Shown piece by piece: positions 16,256 through 24,550 of a stretch of 64,000 bases of DNA. Positions within the stretch are counted from its first letter, which is position 1; each line of letters starts with the position of its first letter. Source of the DNA: Pelagibacterium montanilacus (lineage in GTDB: Bacteria > Pseudomonadota > Alphaproteobacteria > Rhizobiales > Devosiaceae); contig NZ_RZMX01000001.1 of assembly GCF_003992665.1 (NCBI RefSeq), positions 102,649 to 166,648 of the forward strand. The letters run 5' to 3'. The position numbers were made by a program, and so were the translations under genes. The notes below the pieces were generated by a model. That model did not search any database, was not told the origin of the DNA, and worked only from the letters and a program-made list of their open reading frames with translations.

Positions 16256-16759
16256 TCAGTTGCCAAAATGGCGATAAACCAGATCGCCGGGATCGGGCCT
16301 GACCGCGTGGGGATCGAGGCGACCGCCCAGCCTTTCCGCGAGCCGGCAGGAGCGCAGATTGTCCGGGTCGATATAGCTGACCAGCGTGGCAGACCGCGCG
16401 GTGTCGCGGGCCCAGCCCAGCATCGCGCTGGCGGCCTCGAACGCGATCCCCCGGCCTTCAGCCGCCGCGTAGACGAACCAGCCCAACTCGTGCTCGGGAA
16501 ACAGAGGCCCAGCATTGACCGCGACCTGGCCCAGCACCTCGGCGCCGGCCCTGTCCTCGATCATCAGCGCGCCACTGCCGAAGAGATCCCATTGCGCATG
16601 ATCGGCGCAGAACATGCCCCAGGCGGCAGACCGGGAAAACGGTCCGCCCATATGCCGCGCCCGGTCGGACGCCATCAGCGCACCATAGGCGGGCCAGTCC
16701 TCGGCGCGCATCGGGCGGAGCAGCAGACGATCGGTTTCCAGTGTCGGTGGCACGACCAT
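16256..16759 (-). CDS. GNAT-family N-acetyltransferase (RimJ/RimL type)
   Basis: A 167-residue acetyltransferase with the RimJ/RimL-like start LETDRLLLRPMRAEDWPAY, a middle strand GQVAVNAG, and the acetyl-CoA segment AAAEGRGIAFEAASAML. The Asn in DPDNLRSCRLAERLGGRL is typical. Substrate could be a ribosomal protein N-terminus or a small amine. It starts 3 bases after the stop of the DsbA-like gene, so the two are cotranscribed. Confidence 0.88.
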   Translation of the reverse strand: MVVPPTLETDRLLLRPMRAEDWPAYGALMASDRARHMGGPFSRSAAWGMFCADHAQWDLFGSGALMIEDRAGAEVLGQVAVNAGPLFPEHELGWFVYAAAEGRGIAFEAASAMLGWARDTARSATLVSYIDPDNLRSCRLAERLGGRLDPHAVRPDPGDLVYRHFGN

Positions 16760-16762
16760 GGC

Positions 16763-17407
16763 TCAGTCGAGGCTTGCCTCGCCAAGGGCGACTCTGAAGG
16801 CGCGCGCGAAGACGTCCGGCGGCTGGGCGCCCGAAAGCGCGAACTGGCCGTTGAAGATGAAGAAGGGCACGCCGGAGATGCCCTGCTGGGCCGAGGCGAG
16901 TGCCATGGCCCGCGTGGTGGCGCGTTCGTTCTCATCGGCCAGAAGAGCCTGCACCGCCTCGGACGCAAATCCATGATCCACGGCGATATCGGCCAGAACC
17001 TGCCGGTCGGCGATGTTGCGCCCTTCGAGAAAATAGGCCGCTGCCATAGCCTTGGCCAGACCGTACTGGTGCTCTGGCGCTGCCGAGCGGATCAGCGTGT
17101 GCGCGTCGATGGTGGGGTAGCTCATGGGCTGCACCGAGAGGTCGAGCGCCACGCCCGCTGAGCGCGCGGCCTCTTCCACGCGGGCCTGCATGGCCGCAAT
17201 ATCCCCGCCATACTTTGCGGCCAGCCGCTCCCGCGTATTCTGGCCCTCGGGCGGCGTCTCGGGATCGAGCAGGAAGGGATGGTGGGTGATCGCCACCTCG
17301 ACGTCATCGGGCAAGGCCGCAATGGCCTCGTCGAGCCGCGCTGTGCCGATCAGGCACCAGGGGCAGACAACATCGGTGAAAAGATCGAGTTTGAGCATTC
17401 GTGCCAT
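16763..17407 (-). CDS. DsbA-family oxidoreductase (FrnE-like)
   Basis: A 214-residue thioredoxin-fold protein of the DsbA/FrnE type. The active site CPWC is at residues 15-18 in LFTDVVCPWCLIG, and the cis-Pro loop is GISGVPFFIFNGQFALSGAQ. It has no signal peptide, so it works in the cytosol, as polyketide-type FrnE proteins and 2-hydroxychromene isomerase relatives do. Two ATGs, 17405 and 17396, are possible starts. It leads the group DsbA-GNAT-hydrolase. Confidence 0.9.
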   Translation of the reverse strand: MARMLKLDLFTDVVCPWCLIGTARLDEAIAALPDDVEVAITHHPFLLDPETPPEGQNTRERLAAKYGGDIAAMQARVEEAARSAGVALDLSVQPMSYPTIDAHTLIRSAAPEHQYGLAKAMAAAYFLEGRNIADRQVLADIAVDHGFASEAVQALLADENERATTRAMALASAQQGISGVPFFIFNGQFALSGAQPPDVFARAFRVALGEASLD

Positions 17408-17540
17408 ACTGCCCTCGGGTGTGGAGATCGCTTCGATGTTCCGGAGAACGAGGCTGCATACCTATCCTGATTTCCCTTGCGACGGAACCGGCGTCGGACC
17501 GCGACGGCGAGGTTCGCGGCAGCCACGGCGGCCCAGACGC

Positions 17541-17585
17541 ACAAAAAGAACGCCCCTTTCCGGCCCTGGAGCGGAAAGGGGCGTT
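17541..17585 (-). terminator. Strong hairpin terminator downstream of the decayed porin-like gene
   Basis: An inverted repeat (GAACGCCCCTTTCCG with CGGAAAGGGGCGTTC) separated by nine bases is followed on the minus strand by TTTTTGTG. It is a classical terminator for the minus-strand remnant at 17660-18025. The rest of 17408-17659 holds nothing else I can support. Confidence 0.8.
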
Positions 17586-17659
17586 CGATTGGATGCAGTG
17601 AGGCGCCGCCGCATGTGGGCCCCCGAAAGAGCCCCGCATGCGGCGGGTGTCAGCGCTGC

Positions 17660-18025
17660 CTAGAACTTGAAGCTCACGCCGGTGCCGATCGACCAGTTGG
17701 ACACGTCCTGGGTCACTTCATAGGTCGCGTCGGTCTCATCCGACTCGCCCTCAACCGAGATGCTGCCGAAATTGGTCCAGCTGCCTTCAAGAGGCAGGAT
17801 TGAATTGTCGGTCGCGGCGTACTCAACGCCACCACCGACCGTGTATCCCTGAGGGTCTCGGTGTTGGAGCCTTCCCACTCGTAGTGCTCCGTGACTTCCT
17901 GTCCGAAGAGGTCGTCGTAGTCAGGGCCGTCAATACCGTAAGTGATAACGCCGGTTTAAGTCGCAGATGCAGACGTGGTCGCTGTGGCCTCCGACATTGC
18001 CGGCCCGCCCATGGCAAAAAGCATG
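17660..18025 (-). pseudogene. Decayed outer-membrane beta-barrel protein gene
   Basis: The last 60 codons (17660-17848) read as the end of an opacity/porin-like barrel: YTVGGGVEYAATDNSI, then strands closing with WSIGTGVSFKF and a final F, the usual outer-membrane signature. Upstream, in a different frame, are an N-terminal-like MLFAMGGPAMSEATATTSAS, a stop (TAA near 17957) and GVITYGIDGPDYDDLFGQEV, which then runs out of frame near TETLRDT. So the gene has at least one stop, one frameshift and large deletions. A good terminator remains downstream and a dispersed repeat sits just upstream. Confidence 0.65.
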
Positions 18026-18045
18026 AACCGGTCCGCAGCAAAGCC

Positions 18046-18152
18046 TAGAGCATATCCTGTTCTGATTGAATCAGAACAGGAGCTCTAAGTCTTTGATTTG
18101 TCGCGTTTCCGAACCGGGAAAGTGTCTCCACTTGTCCTGGAAACGCTCTAAG
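18046..18152 (+). repeat. Dispersed two-hairpin repeat, copy B
   Basis: About 107 bases starting TAGAGCATATCC. First inverted repeat CCTGTTCTGATT-G-AATCAGAACAGG is perfect. The second half contains GTTTCCGAACCGGGAAAGTG and ends in GGAAACGCTCTAAG. It lies between the decayed porin-like gene and the LysE gene, with no gene on its own strand before it. Confidence 0.85.
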
Positions 18153-18259
18153 TGGGCGACAGGCGCGAAACAGCTGTTGTACGTGGTGTCGAACGCCAGT
18201 TCGCTTTCCTGAGTAACTTGGCCAGACCGAGACTGTGCGCGCCGATTTCAGGGAATGGC

Positions 18260-18883
18260 TTAGCCTGCTGTGGACCATGCGAGCCAGACCGCCACTCCCA
18301 CCAGCATGGCCCCGAACACGGCCCCAAGTGCCCGACGGTGACCTGAGCGCGTGACGAAGGGCTCGAGCGCGCCTGCCCCCAGAACGATGAGCGCGTGCAC
18401 GAGGGTGGCTGCGCCCACATAGACCAGCACCAGAAGGCCAAACGCACCGATCGGCGCTTCGGCCGCGAGGAAACTGGGCAGCACGGCGATATAGAAGACT
18501 GCGGCCTTGGGATTGAGCAGATTGGTGACCAGCCCGCGCCGGAAGAACCCCATTGGGGTGCCCGCGAGCTGGCGCGCTCCGATCGGTGCATTGGCATCAC
18601 GCCAGCTCTCATAGCCGAGCCAGATCAGATAGGCGATGCCCGCCCAGCGGATTCCCTGGTACAGGGCCGGGGTCTGGGCGACGAGCGAAGCCATGCCCAC
18701 CGCGGCCAGCCCCCCGATCACCGCCAGGCCAAGGGCCACGCCCGCAACCGCGAACAGGCCCGCGACCCTGCCGTGCGAAAGGCCCAGCAGCGCCAGATAA
18801 GCCATGTTGGGCCCCGGCGTCAGTTCGACGGCAATCGAGGTGACAAAGAATGCGCCGATGGTGCCCGCGGATGGCCAGTCCAA
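18260..18883 (-). CDS. LysE-family amino acid exporter
   Basis: A 207-residue inner-membrane protein with about six hydrophobic segments. The family signature ELTPGPNMAYLALLGLSHG is near the N-terminus, followed by GIAYLIWLGYESWR and the second-half mark GLVTNLLNPKAAVFYIAVLP. LysE/RhtB proteins export amino acids or their derivatives. I prefer the TTG at 18881-18883 because GGGGGAG lies five bases before it and the length then fits the family; an ATG 51 bases upstream is the alternative. Confidence 0.88.
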   Translation of the reverse strand: MDWPSAGTIGAFFVTSIAVELTPGPNMAYLALLGLSHGRVAGLFAVAGVALGLAVIGGLAAVGMASLVAQTPALYQGIRWAGIAYLIWLGYESWRDANAPIGARQLAGTPMGFFRRGLVTNLLNPKAAVFYIAVLPSFLAAEAPIGAFGLLVLVYVGAATLVHALIVLGAGALEPFVTRSGHRRALGAVFGAMLVGVAVWLAWSTAG

Positions 18884-18977
18884 AGCTCTCCCCCAGTCCC
18901 TTCGATGGCGCGGAGCGGTGTGGAGCGCGCCCAACCGGATCGAGCCGGCAGCCCCGGGGCGGGCGCTGCGCTACCGG

Positions 18978-20381
18978 TCAGTGGTTGAGCGTCTTGACGA
19001 TGTTCTCGGTCATCTTCTTTGCATCGCCGAAGAGCATCATCGTGTTGTCGCGGAAGAAGAGTTCGTTTTGAACGCCCGCATAGCCGGCTGCCATGCCGCG
19101 CTTGATGAACAGCACAGTGCCGGCCTTTTCCACGTCCAGCACCGGCATGCCGTAGATCGGCGAGGTCTTGTCGGTCTTGGCGGCAGGATTGGTGACGTCG
19201 TTGGCGCCGATCACGAAGGCCACGTCGGCCTCGCGGAATTCGGAGTTGATGTCTTCGAGCTCGAAAACCTCGTCATAGGGCACATTGGCTTCCGCCAGCA
19301 GCACATTCATGTGCCCGGGCATGCGTCCGGCCACCGGGTGGATGGCGTATTTGACGTCGACGCCCGCTTCCTTGAGCGCATCGGCCATTTCCCGCAGCGC
19401 GTGCTGCGCCTGGGCGACCGCCATGCCGTAGCCGGGCACGATAATGACCTTGGAGGCGTTGGCCATGATGAACGCGGCATCCTCGGCCGAGCCCTGCTTG
19501 ACCGGACGTTCCTCGACGCCCTCGGGGCCGGCGGCGGCATCATCGCCACCGAACCCGCCGAGAATCACCGAGATGAAGCTGCGGTTCATCGCACGGCACA
19601 TGATGTAAGAAAGAATGGCACCCGAAGAGCCCACCAGCGCACCGGTTATGATGAGCGCGGTATTGCCCACGGTAAAGCCGATGCCCGCTGCCGCCCAGCC
19701 CGAATAGGAGTTGAGCATGGAGACCACCACGGGCATGTCCGCGCCTCCGATGGGGATGATCATCAGGATGCCCAGCGCCAGCGCGATGATCGTGATGGCC
19801 CAGAAGAGCACCGGATCGGCGGTGACCGAGAAGATGCCGACCAGCACCAGCAACAGAACGCCGAGACCCAGATGGATCATGTGCCGCGCTGGCAGAAGGA
19901 TTGGCTTGCCGCTCATGCGCCCGTCGAGCTTGGCGAACGCGATCACCGAACCGGTGAAGGTGAACGCGCCGACGGCGACGCCGATGCTCATTTCGATGAG
20001 CGCCTGCATGTGGATGTGTCCGTCGGTCGCGATCCCGAAGGCATCGGGCGCGTATAGTGCCGCGGCGGCAACGAACACCGCTGCCAGCCCCACCAGCGAG
20101 TGGAAAGCCGCAACGAGCTGGGGCATGGCCGTCATCGGCACCCTGCGGGCGATCACCGCGCCGATGCCGCCACCGATGGCGAGCCCGGCAATGATCAGCA
20201 ACCAGGCCATCGGATCGGACGGCGCCGCGATGGCGAGGGTGGTCAAGATGGCGATCCCCATGCCCGCCATACCGAAATAATTGCCCCGCCGGGCCATTGC
20301 CGGGTTGGACAGCCCGCGAAGCGCCAGGATGAACAGCGATCCTGCAATCAGGTAGAGCAGCGCCGCAAGATTTGCCGACAT
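18978..20381 (-). CDS. pntB: NAD(P) transhydrogenase, beta subunit
   Basis: A 467-residue PntB of the proton-translocating transhydrogenase, which moves hydride from NADH to NADP+ using the proton gradient. The N-terminal half is membrane (about nine segments, from LAALLYLIAGSLFILALRGL). The C-terminal NADP-binding domain shows VIIVPGYGMAVAQAQHALRE, IHPVAGRMPGHMNVLLAEA, GANDVTNPAA and VLFIKRGMAAGYAGVQN. ATG at 20379-20381 with AAGGGGGA upstream. It is the last gene of pntAA-pntAB-orf-pntB. Confidence 0.97.
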   Translation of the reverse strand: MSANLAALLYLIAGSLFILALRGLSNPAMARRGNYFGMAGMGIAILTTLAIAAPSDPMAWLLIIAGLAIGGGIGAVIARRVPMTAMPQLVAAFHSLVGLAAVFVAAAALYAPDAFGIATDGHIHMQALIEMSIGVAVGAFTFTGSVIAFAKLDGRMSGKPILLPARHMIHLGLGVLLLVLVGIFSVTADPVLFWAITIIALALGILMIIPIGGADMPVVVSMLNSYSGWAAAGIGFTVGNTALIITGALVGSSGAILSYIMCRAMNRSFISVILGGFGGDDAAAGPEGVEERPVKQGSAEDAAFIMANASKVIIVPGYGMAVAQAQHALREMADALKEAGVDVKYAIHPVAGRMPGHMNVLLAEANVPYDEVFELEDINSEFREADVAFVIGANDVTNPAAKTDKTSPIYGMPVLDVEKAGTVLFIKRGMAAGYAGVQNELFFRDNTMMLFGDAKKMTENIVKTLNH

Positions 20382-20463
20382 GTATCAATTCCCCCTTGGG
20401 CTCAAGCCCTTGCACCCCTTGTCAGGCGCGAGCTTCCCGCGCTCAGATCGGCGGTATCCGTAC

Positions 20464-20739
20464 TCAGTTTCGCCCCGGCTCGGGCCAGGGCTCGTCCAGC
20501 CTTGCCAGATATCCGCGCACTTGGTCGCGGAGCTGGCCTTCATCGATATCGTCGGTGTCGCGCAGCGCCGGGTCGGCACAATAGGCGTCCACCGCATAAA
20601 AGGTCAGATCGACGGCGTAGGGCATCGGCCCATTCCTGTGCGCCCGGAACATCTCGAGAAACCGGCTCTCGAAGGCCGGACCATTCATCCTGCCTTCGGC
20701 AAAATCGGTCATCAGCGCCTTCCAGCCGCCCGCGTCCAT
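20464..20739 (-). CDS. Small colicin-immunity-like protein in the pnt operon
   Basis: A 91-residue acidic, helical protein, here lying between pntAB and pntB on the same strand (12 bases after pntAB). The pattern LMTDFAEGRMNGPAFESRFLE ... YAVDLTFYAVDAYCADPALR ... DEGQLRDQVRGYLARLD resembles the family of bacterial colicin-like immunity (barstar-free, four-helix) proteins. A true immunity role is doubtful; it may be an accessory of the transhydrogenase or a passenger. Function unknown. Confidence 0.65.
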   Translation of the reverse strand: MDAGGWKALMTDFAEGRMNGPAFESRFLEMFRAHRNGPMPYAVDLTFYAVDAYCADPALRDTDDIDEGQLRDQVRGYLARLDEPWPEPGRN

Positions 20740-20751
20740 CCGGCCCCTCGC

Positions 20752-21054
20752 CTAGCCCTTCTTCTTGTACATCGCGAGCATTCGCTGGGTGACCAGAAAG
20801 CCCCCGAAGATGTTCACGCTGGCCATGATCAGGGCCGCGAACCCGAACCATCGGGCCGGACCGTCGCTGTCGACCAGGTTGACGCCCACCGCCAGCAGAG
20901 CGCCGACCACAATCACCGAGGAAATTGCGTTGGTTACAGCCATCAGCGGGGTGTGCAGGGCCGGCGTCACGCTCCAGACCACGTAGTATCCGACAAAGAT
21001 CGCCAGCACGAAGACCGACACGAAAAAGAAGAAGGGATCGACTACACCGCCCAT
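20752..21054 (-). CDS. pntAB: NAD(P) transhydrogenase, alpha subunit membrane part
   Basis: A 100-residue membrane protein equal to the C-terminal part of E. coli PntA, encoded separately as usual in alphaproteobacteria. It has three hydrophobic segments, with [20 protein letters not shown] and the conserved [15 protein letters not shown], which form part of the proton channel with PntB. Its start overlaps the pntAA stop (TAATG). The C-terminus LAMYKKKG is positively charged and cytosolic. Confidence 0.95.
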   Translation of the reverse strand: MGGVVDPFFFFVSVFVLAIFVGYYVVWSVTPALHTPLMAVTNAISSVIVVGALLAVGVNLVDSDGPARWFGFAALIMASVNIFGGFLVTQRMLAMYKKKG

Positions 21055-22241
21055 TATGCGTCTCCATCTTTGCTGGCCGCCTCAGGCGCGGCGGGCGCTT
21101 TTGCCGCGGCGGGCGCCGCATCCACCAGGTTGGGATGAACCACCGCGCCGTCGCGCGTCAGAAGCGTCGCGGTGACCAGCTGGTCCTCCCAGTTGACGGC
21201 CAGCGCCTTGTTTTCCTTGTCGACCATGGTCTCAAAGAACGCCAGAAGGTTCTTGGCGTAAAGCTGGGACGCGGTCGCAGCGATCTTGCCGGGCAGGTTG
21301 AGCGTGCCGATGATCGTCACGTCGTTGTGGACGATCACTTCGCCGGGCGCGGTCAGCTCCACATTGCCGCCGCGCTCTGCGGCCAGATCCACGATCACCG
21401 AACCCGGCGCCATGGATTCCACCATCGCCCGCGTCACCAGCTGCGGCGCGGGCCGCCCCGGGATCAGGGCCGTGGTGATCACTATGTCCTGCTTGGCGAT
21501 ATGGCCGGCGACCAGCTCGGCCTGCGAGGCCTTTTCCGCGTCGGTGAGCTCGCGGGCATAGCCGCCGGTGCCCGACGCATCCTTGAGCGCTTCGGTCATG
21601 ATGAACTTGGCGCCCAGCGATTCCACCTGCTCGCCGGCAACGGCCCGCACGTCGGTGGCCGAAACCGCAGCGCCCAGGCGACGCGCCGTCGCGATGGCCT
21701 GCAGCCCCGCCACGCCGGCGCCCATGACGAACACCTTGGCGGCGCGGACCGTGCCCGCCGCAGTCATCATCATGGGCAGCGCGCGCTCATACTGGGCCGC
21801 CGCGTCGATGACTGCCTGATAGCCGGCGAGGTTCGCCTGGCTCGAGAGCACGTCCATCACCTGTGCACGCGTGATGCGCGGCATGAATTCCATGGCGAAA
21901 GTCGACAGCCCCGCACCGGCGAGGGCGGCAATGTCGTCCTCGTGACCGAAGGGGTCCATCATGCCGATCACCAGGGCCCCGGTTCCGGCGCCGTCGAGGT
22001 CCGCGGCCCTGGGCCGGCGCACCGTGAAGATGACCTCGGCGCCTTTGAGCGCTTCGGCCGCTGACCCGGCCATTGTCGCACCGGCTTCGGCATAAGCGGC
22101 ATCGGAAATGCGCGAATGCTCCCCTGCGCCGGCCTCTACGGAGACTTCGGCGCCCAGCCCGAGAAGCTTGGCAACGGTTTCAGGGGTCGCGGCCACGCGG
22201 GGCTCATCCCCGACACGCTCGCGCAAAATGGCAATCTTCAT
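21054..22241 (-). CDS. pntAA: NAD(P) transhydrogenase, alpha subunit soluble part
   Basis: A 395-residue NAD-binding subunit (dI) of transhydrogenase, homologous to alanine dehydrogenase. It begins [20 protein letters not shown], and the Rossmann motif is [41 protein letters not shown] and [11 protein letters not shown] are further family blocks. The C-terminal 30 residues are alanine-rich linker. ATG at 22239-22241. First gene of the pnt operon. Confidence 0.97.
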   Translation of the reverse strand: MKIAILRERVGDEPRVAATPETVAKLLGLGAEVSVEAGAGEHSRISDAAYAEAGATMAGSAAEALKGAEVIFTVRRPRAADLDGAGTGALVIGMMDPFGHEDDIAALAGAGLSTFAMEFMPRITRAQVMDVLSSQANLAGYQAVIDAAAQYERALPMMMTAAGTVRAAKVFVMGAGVAGLQAIATARRLGAAVSATDVRAVAGEQVESLGAKFIMTEALKDASGTGGYARELTDAEKASQAELVAGHIAKQDIVITTALIPGRPAPQLVTRAMVESMAPGSVIVDLAAERGGNVELTAPGEVIVHNDVTIIGTLNLPGKIAATASQLYAKNLLAFFETMVDKENKALAVNWEDQLVTATLLTRDGAVVHPNLVDAAPAAAKAPAAPEAASKDGDA

Positions 22242-22301
22242 GCGTTACCGCCCTCCCCTGGGCGCGTGAGTAATCGACCGGACGGTCGCTGACCGCGCCT
22301 T

Positions 22302-22472
22302 CTAGACCAGGAGCAGGTAAAGGACGATCAGCAGTATGGCGACGAGGATGGTGCCCCATTTCGACATCGACATGAAAAGCGCGAACGTGCGCTCATGCTC
22401 TTCGAAATCCTTTTCCTTCTGCTTTGCGCCAACCGGCTTGTCCGAGAAGGTTACCGTCTGCTGTTCGGCCAT
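22302..22472 (-). CDS. aa3-type cytochrome c oxidase subunit IV
   Basis: A 56-residue protein: a charged N-terminal half (with GAKQKEKDFEEHERTF) and one C-terminal membrane segment (WGTILVAILLIVLYLLLV). This is the layout of the small subunit IV of alphaproteobacterial aa3 oxidase, a single-helix protein that accompanies subunits I-III without redox centres. It lies 60 bases upstream of pntAA on the same strand, an association seen in other Hyphomicrobiales, and may be the first gene of that operon. Confidence 0.85.
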   Translation of the reverse strand: MAEQQTVTFSDKPVGAKQKEKDFEEHERTFALFMSMSKWGTILVAILLIVLYLLLV

Positions 22473-22513
22473 TTTCGTCCTCTGTAGATATCCAATGCGT
22501 CGTTCGGTCGAGT

Positions 22514-24334
22514 TCAGGCCAGCCCCGCCTCGACCTGTGACACCTCGAGCTCGTCGATCAGCCTCTCGATCATCGAGAGCCCAAGGGTCCAGAATTCGGG
22601 ATCCCGGGCATCGAGCCCAAAAGGCGCGAGCAGCTCCGAGTGGTGCCGCGTGCCCCCTGCGGCCAGCATGTCGAAATAGCGGTCGGCGAACCCGTCGCTG
22701 GCTTTCTCATACTGTGCGTAGAGCGAGTTCACAAGGCAGTCTCCGAACGCATAGGCATAGACGTAGAACGGCGCGTGGATGAAATGGCCAACATAGGACC
22801 ACAGCACCTCATATCCATCATTGAGCCGGATTGCGGGACCCAGACTTTCGGATGAGACAGCCATCCAGTGTGCATCGATCTCCTCGGCCAGCAACTCGCC
22901 CTGGCGACGCGCGGTATGGATCCGCCGCTCAAAAGCGTAAAACGAGATCTGCCGGACCACGGTGTTGAGCATGTCCTCCACCTTGGATGCCAGAAGCGCG
23001 AAGCGCTGGACAGGATCGGTGGTCTTCTCGAGCAGCGCCCGGAACGTCAGCATCTCCCCGAAAACGCTGGCGGTCTCGGCCAGCGTCAGCGGTGTGGGAG
23101 CCATCAGCTCGCCCTGCCCGGCGGCCAGCCGCTGGTGCACCCCATGGCCCAGCTCATGGGCGAGGGTCATCACATCGCGCGGCTTGCCCATGTAGTTGAG
23201 CATCAGATAGGGGTGCGCGGTCGTGACCGTAGGGTGCGCGAACGCGCCCGGCGCTTTGCCCGGCTTGACTCCGGCATCGATCCAGCCCTTCTCGAAAAAC
23301 GGCGCTGCGATTTCCGCAAGGCGCGGCGAGAAGCGCCCATAGGCGTCCATCACCGTGCTGCGTGCCGTGTCCCAGTCAAATATCCGATCGTCGCTCCTGG
23401 GCAGGGGCGCGTTTCTATCCCAGGCGTCGAGCTTGTCCTTGCCGAACCATTTCGCCTTCATCTGGTAGTAGCGATGGGACAGCCGCGGATAGGCCGCGGT
23501 CACCGCCGCTTCGAGCGCTTCGACGACCTCGCGCTCGACCGAGTTGGCCAGGTGCCGGCTGTCGGCGATATCTTCATGGCCCCGCCAGCGGTCCGAGATT
23601 TCCTTGTCCTTGGCGAGGACATTGGTGATCTGGGTGAAGAGCCGGCGATTGGCCGACAGCGTGCTCGTGAGTGCGCCGAAGGCCTCCTCGCGCCTGGCTT
23701 CGTCCCGATCGCTCAGGCGTGCCAGGGTCTGCTCGAGACCCAGCATTTCGCCATCGACGAAAAATTCGAGCGAGGACATGGTCTCGTCAAACAGCCGGTT
23801 CCAGGCCCCGTGACCGGTGACGTGCTTGTCGTGGAACAGCTCCTCTACCCGATCCTCGAGCTGGAAAGGCCGGAACTTGCGCAATTCGGCAAACCACGGC
23901 CGATAGCGCGAGAGCGCCTCGTCGGCGTCAAGGGCGGCATCGAGCGCCCCGTCGTCGATCCGGTTGATCTCGAGCGTGAAGAACAGCGTCCGTGTCGAAA
24001 GCGTGGTCAGCTTTTCCTGGATGTCACCGAGAAACTTCACCCGCTTGGGATCCTGCGTGTTCTGCGCGTAGACCAGATAAGCGAACGAGCCCAACTGTCC
24101 GAACACTTCGTCGAGCCGCTCATAGCGGGTGATCGCTTCCATGAAGCGGCCTTCGCGCGCCAGCGCATCGAGCCGGCCCTTGTAGTCGGCCTCGAACGCC
24201 GAGGTCTCCTTTTCGAGGAAATCGAGGTCGGACTTGAGTTCGGGCGCGTCCATTCCTCCATAAAGGTCCGAAAGATCCCATTGGGGCAGATCGCCGAGTT
24301 GGCTCGATGCTGGGGCGGCCGGAAACGTGGACAT
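22514..24334 (-). CDS. M3-family oligoendopeptidase F
   Basis: A 606-residue zinc metallopeptidase of the M3/PepF type, cytosolic, which cleaves short peptides. The active-site motif HExxH is in TLAHELGHGVHQRL (near 390), with the third ligand in LAETASVFGEMLTFRALLE about 25 residues on. N-terminal FPQWDLSDLYGG-like segment PQWDLSDLYGGMDAPELKSD is typical of PepF. ATG at 24332-24334 is chosen; the upstream 14 codons (MCPPPCC) look non-coding. No genes are clearly coupled to it. Confidence 0.92.
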   Translation of the reverse strand: MSTFPAAPASSQLGDLPQWDLSDLYGGMDAPELKSDLDFLEKETSAFEADYKGRLDALAREGRFMEAITRYERLDEVFGQLGSFAYLVYAQNTQDPKRVKFLGDIQEKLTTLSTRTLFFTLEINRIDDGALDAALDADEALSRYRPWFAELRKFRPFQLEDRVEELFHDKHVTGHGAWNRLFDETMSSLEFFVDGEMLGLEQTLARLSDRDEARREEAFGALTSTLSANRRLFTQITNVLAKDKEISDRWRGHEDIADSRHLANSVEREVVEALEAAVTAAYPRLSHRYYQMKAKWFGKDKLDAWDRNAPLPRSDDRIFDWDTARSTVMDAYGRFSPRLAEIAAPFFEKGWIDAGVKPGKAPGAFAHPTVTTAHPYLMLNYMGKPRDVMTLAHELGHGVHQRLAAGQGELMAPTPLTLAETASVFGEMLTFRALLEKTTDPVQRFALLASKVEDMLNTVVRQISFYAFERRIHTARRQGELLAEEIDAHWMAVSSESLGPAIRLNDGYEVLWSYVGHFIHAPFYVYAYAFGDCLVNSLYAQYEKASDGFADRYFDMLAAGGTRHHSELLAPFGLDARDPEFWTLGLSMIERLIDELEVSQVEAGLA

Positions 24335-24550
24335 GAGGGCGCGATACTCCGCGAAACAACAGGGTGGCGGGCACACTAGCGACGCGCCCGGCAGGTGCCA
24401 AGGGGCACGGGCGCTCCATTCTCGCCCACCGTTCGCCGTCGGCGTTAAAACCCTGTTAAGCGATGCTTTCTAACCTGCCCCAAATCGGCACAGAACCCCT
24501 GCGATTCGGGGCATGTCCGAAAGTCGCAAGCGGGGAGCGCGCACCAGAGA

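Noticed and set aside
15362..17161. 599-codon plus-strand frame
   Set aside because: It covers three good minus-strand genes (hydrolase, GNAT, DsbA-like) and has no recognisable domain. GC-rich antisense shadow.
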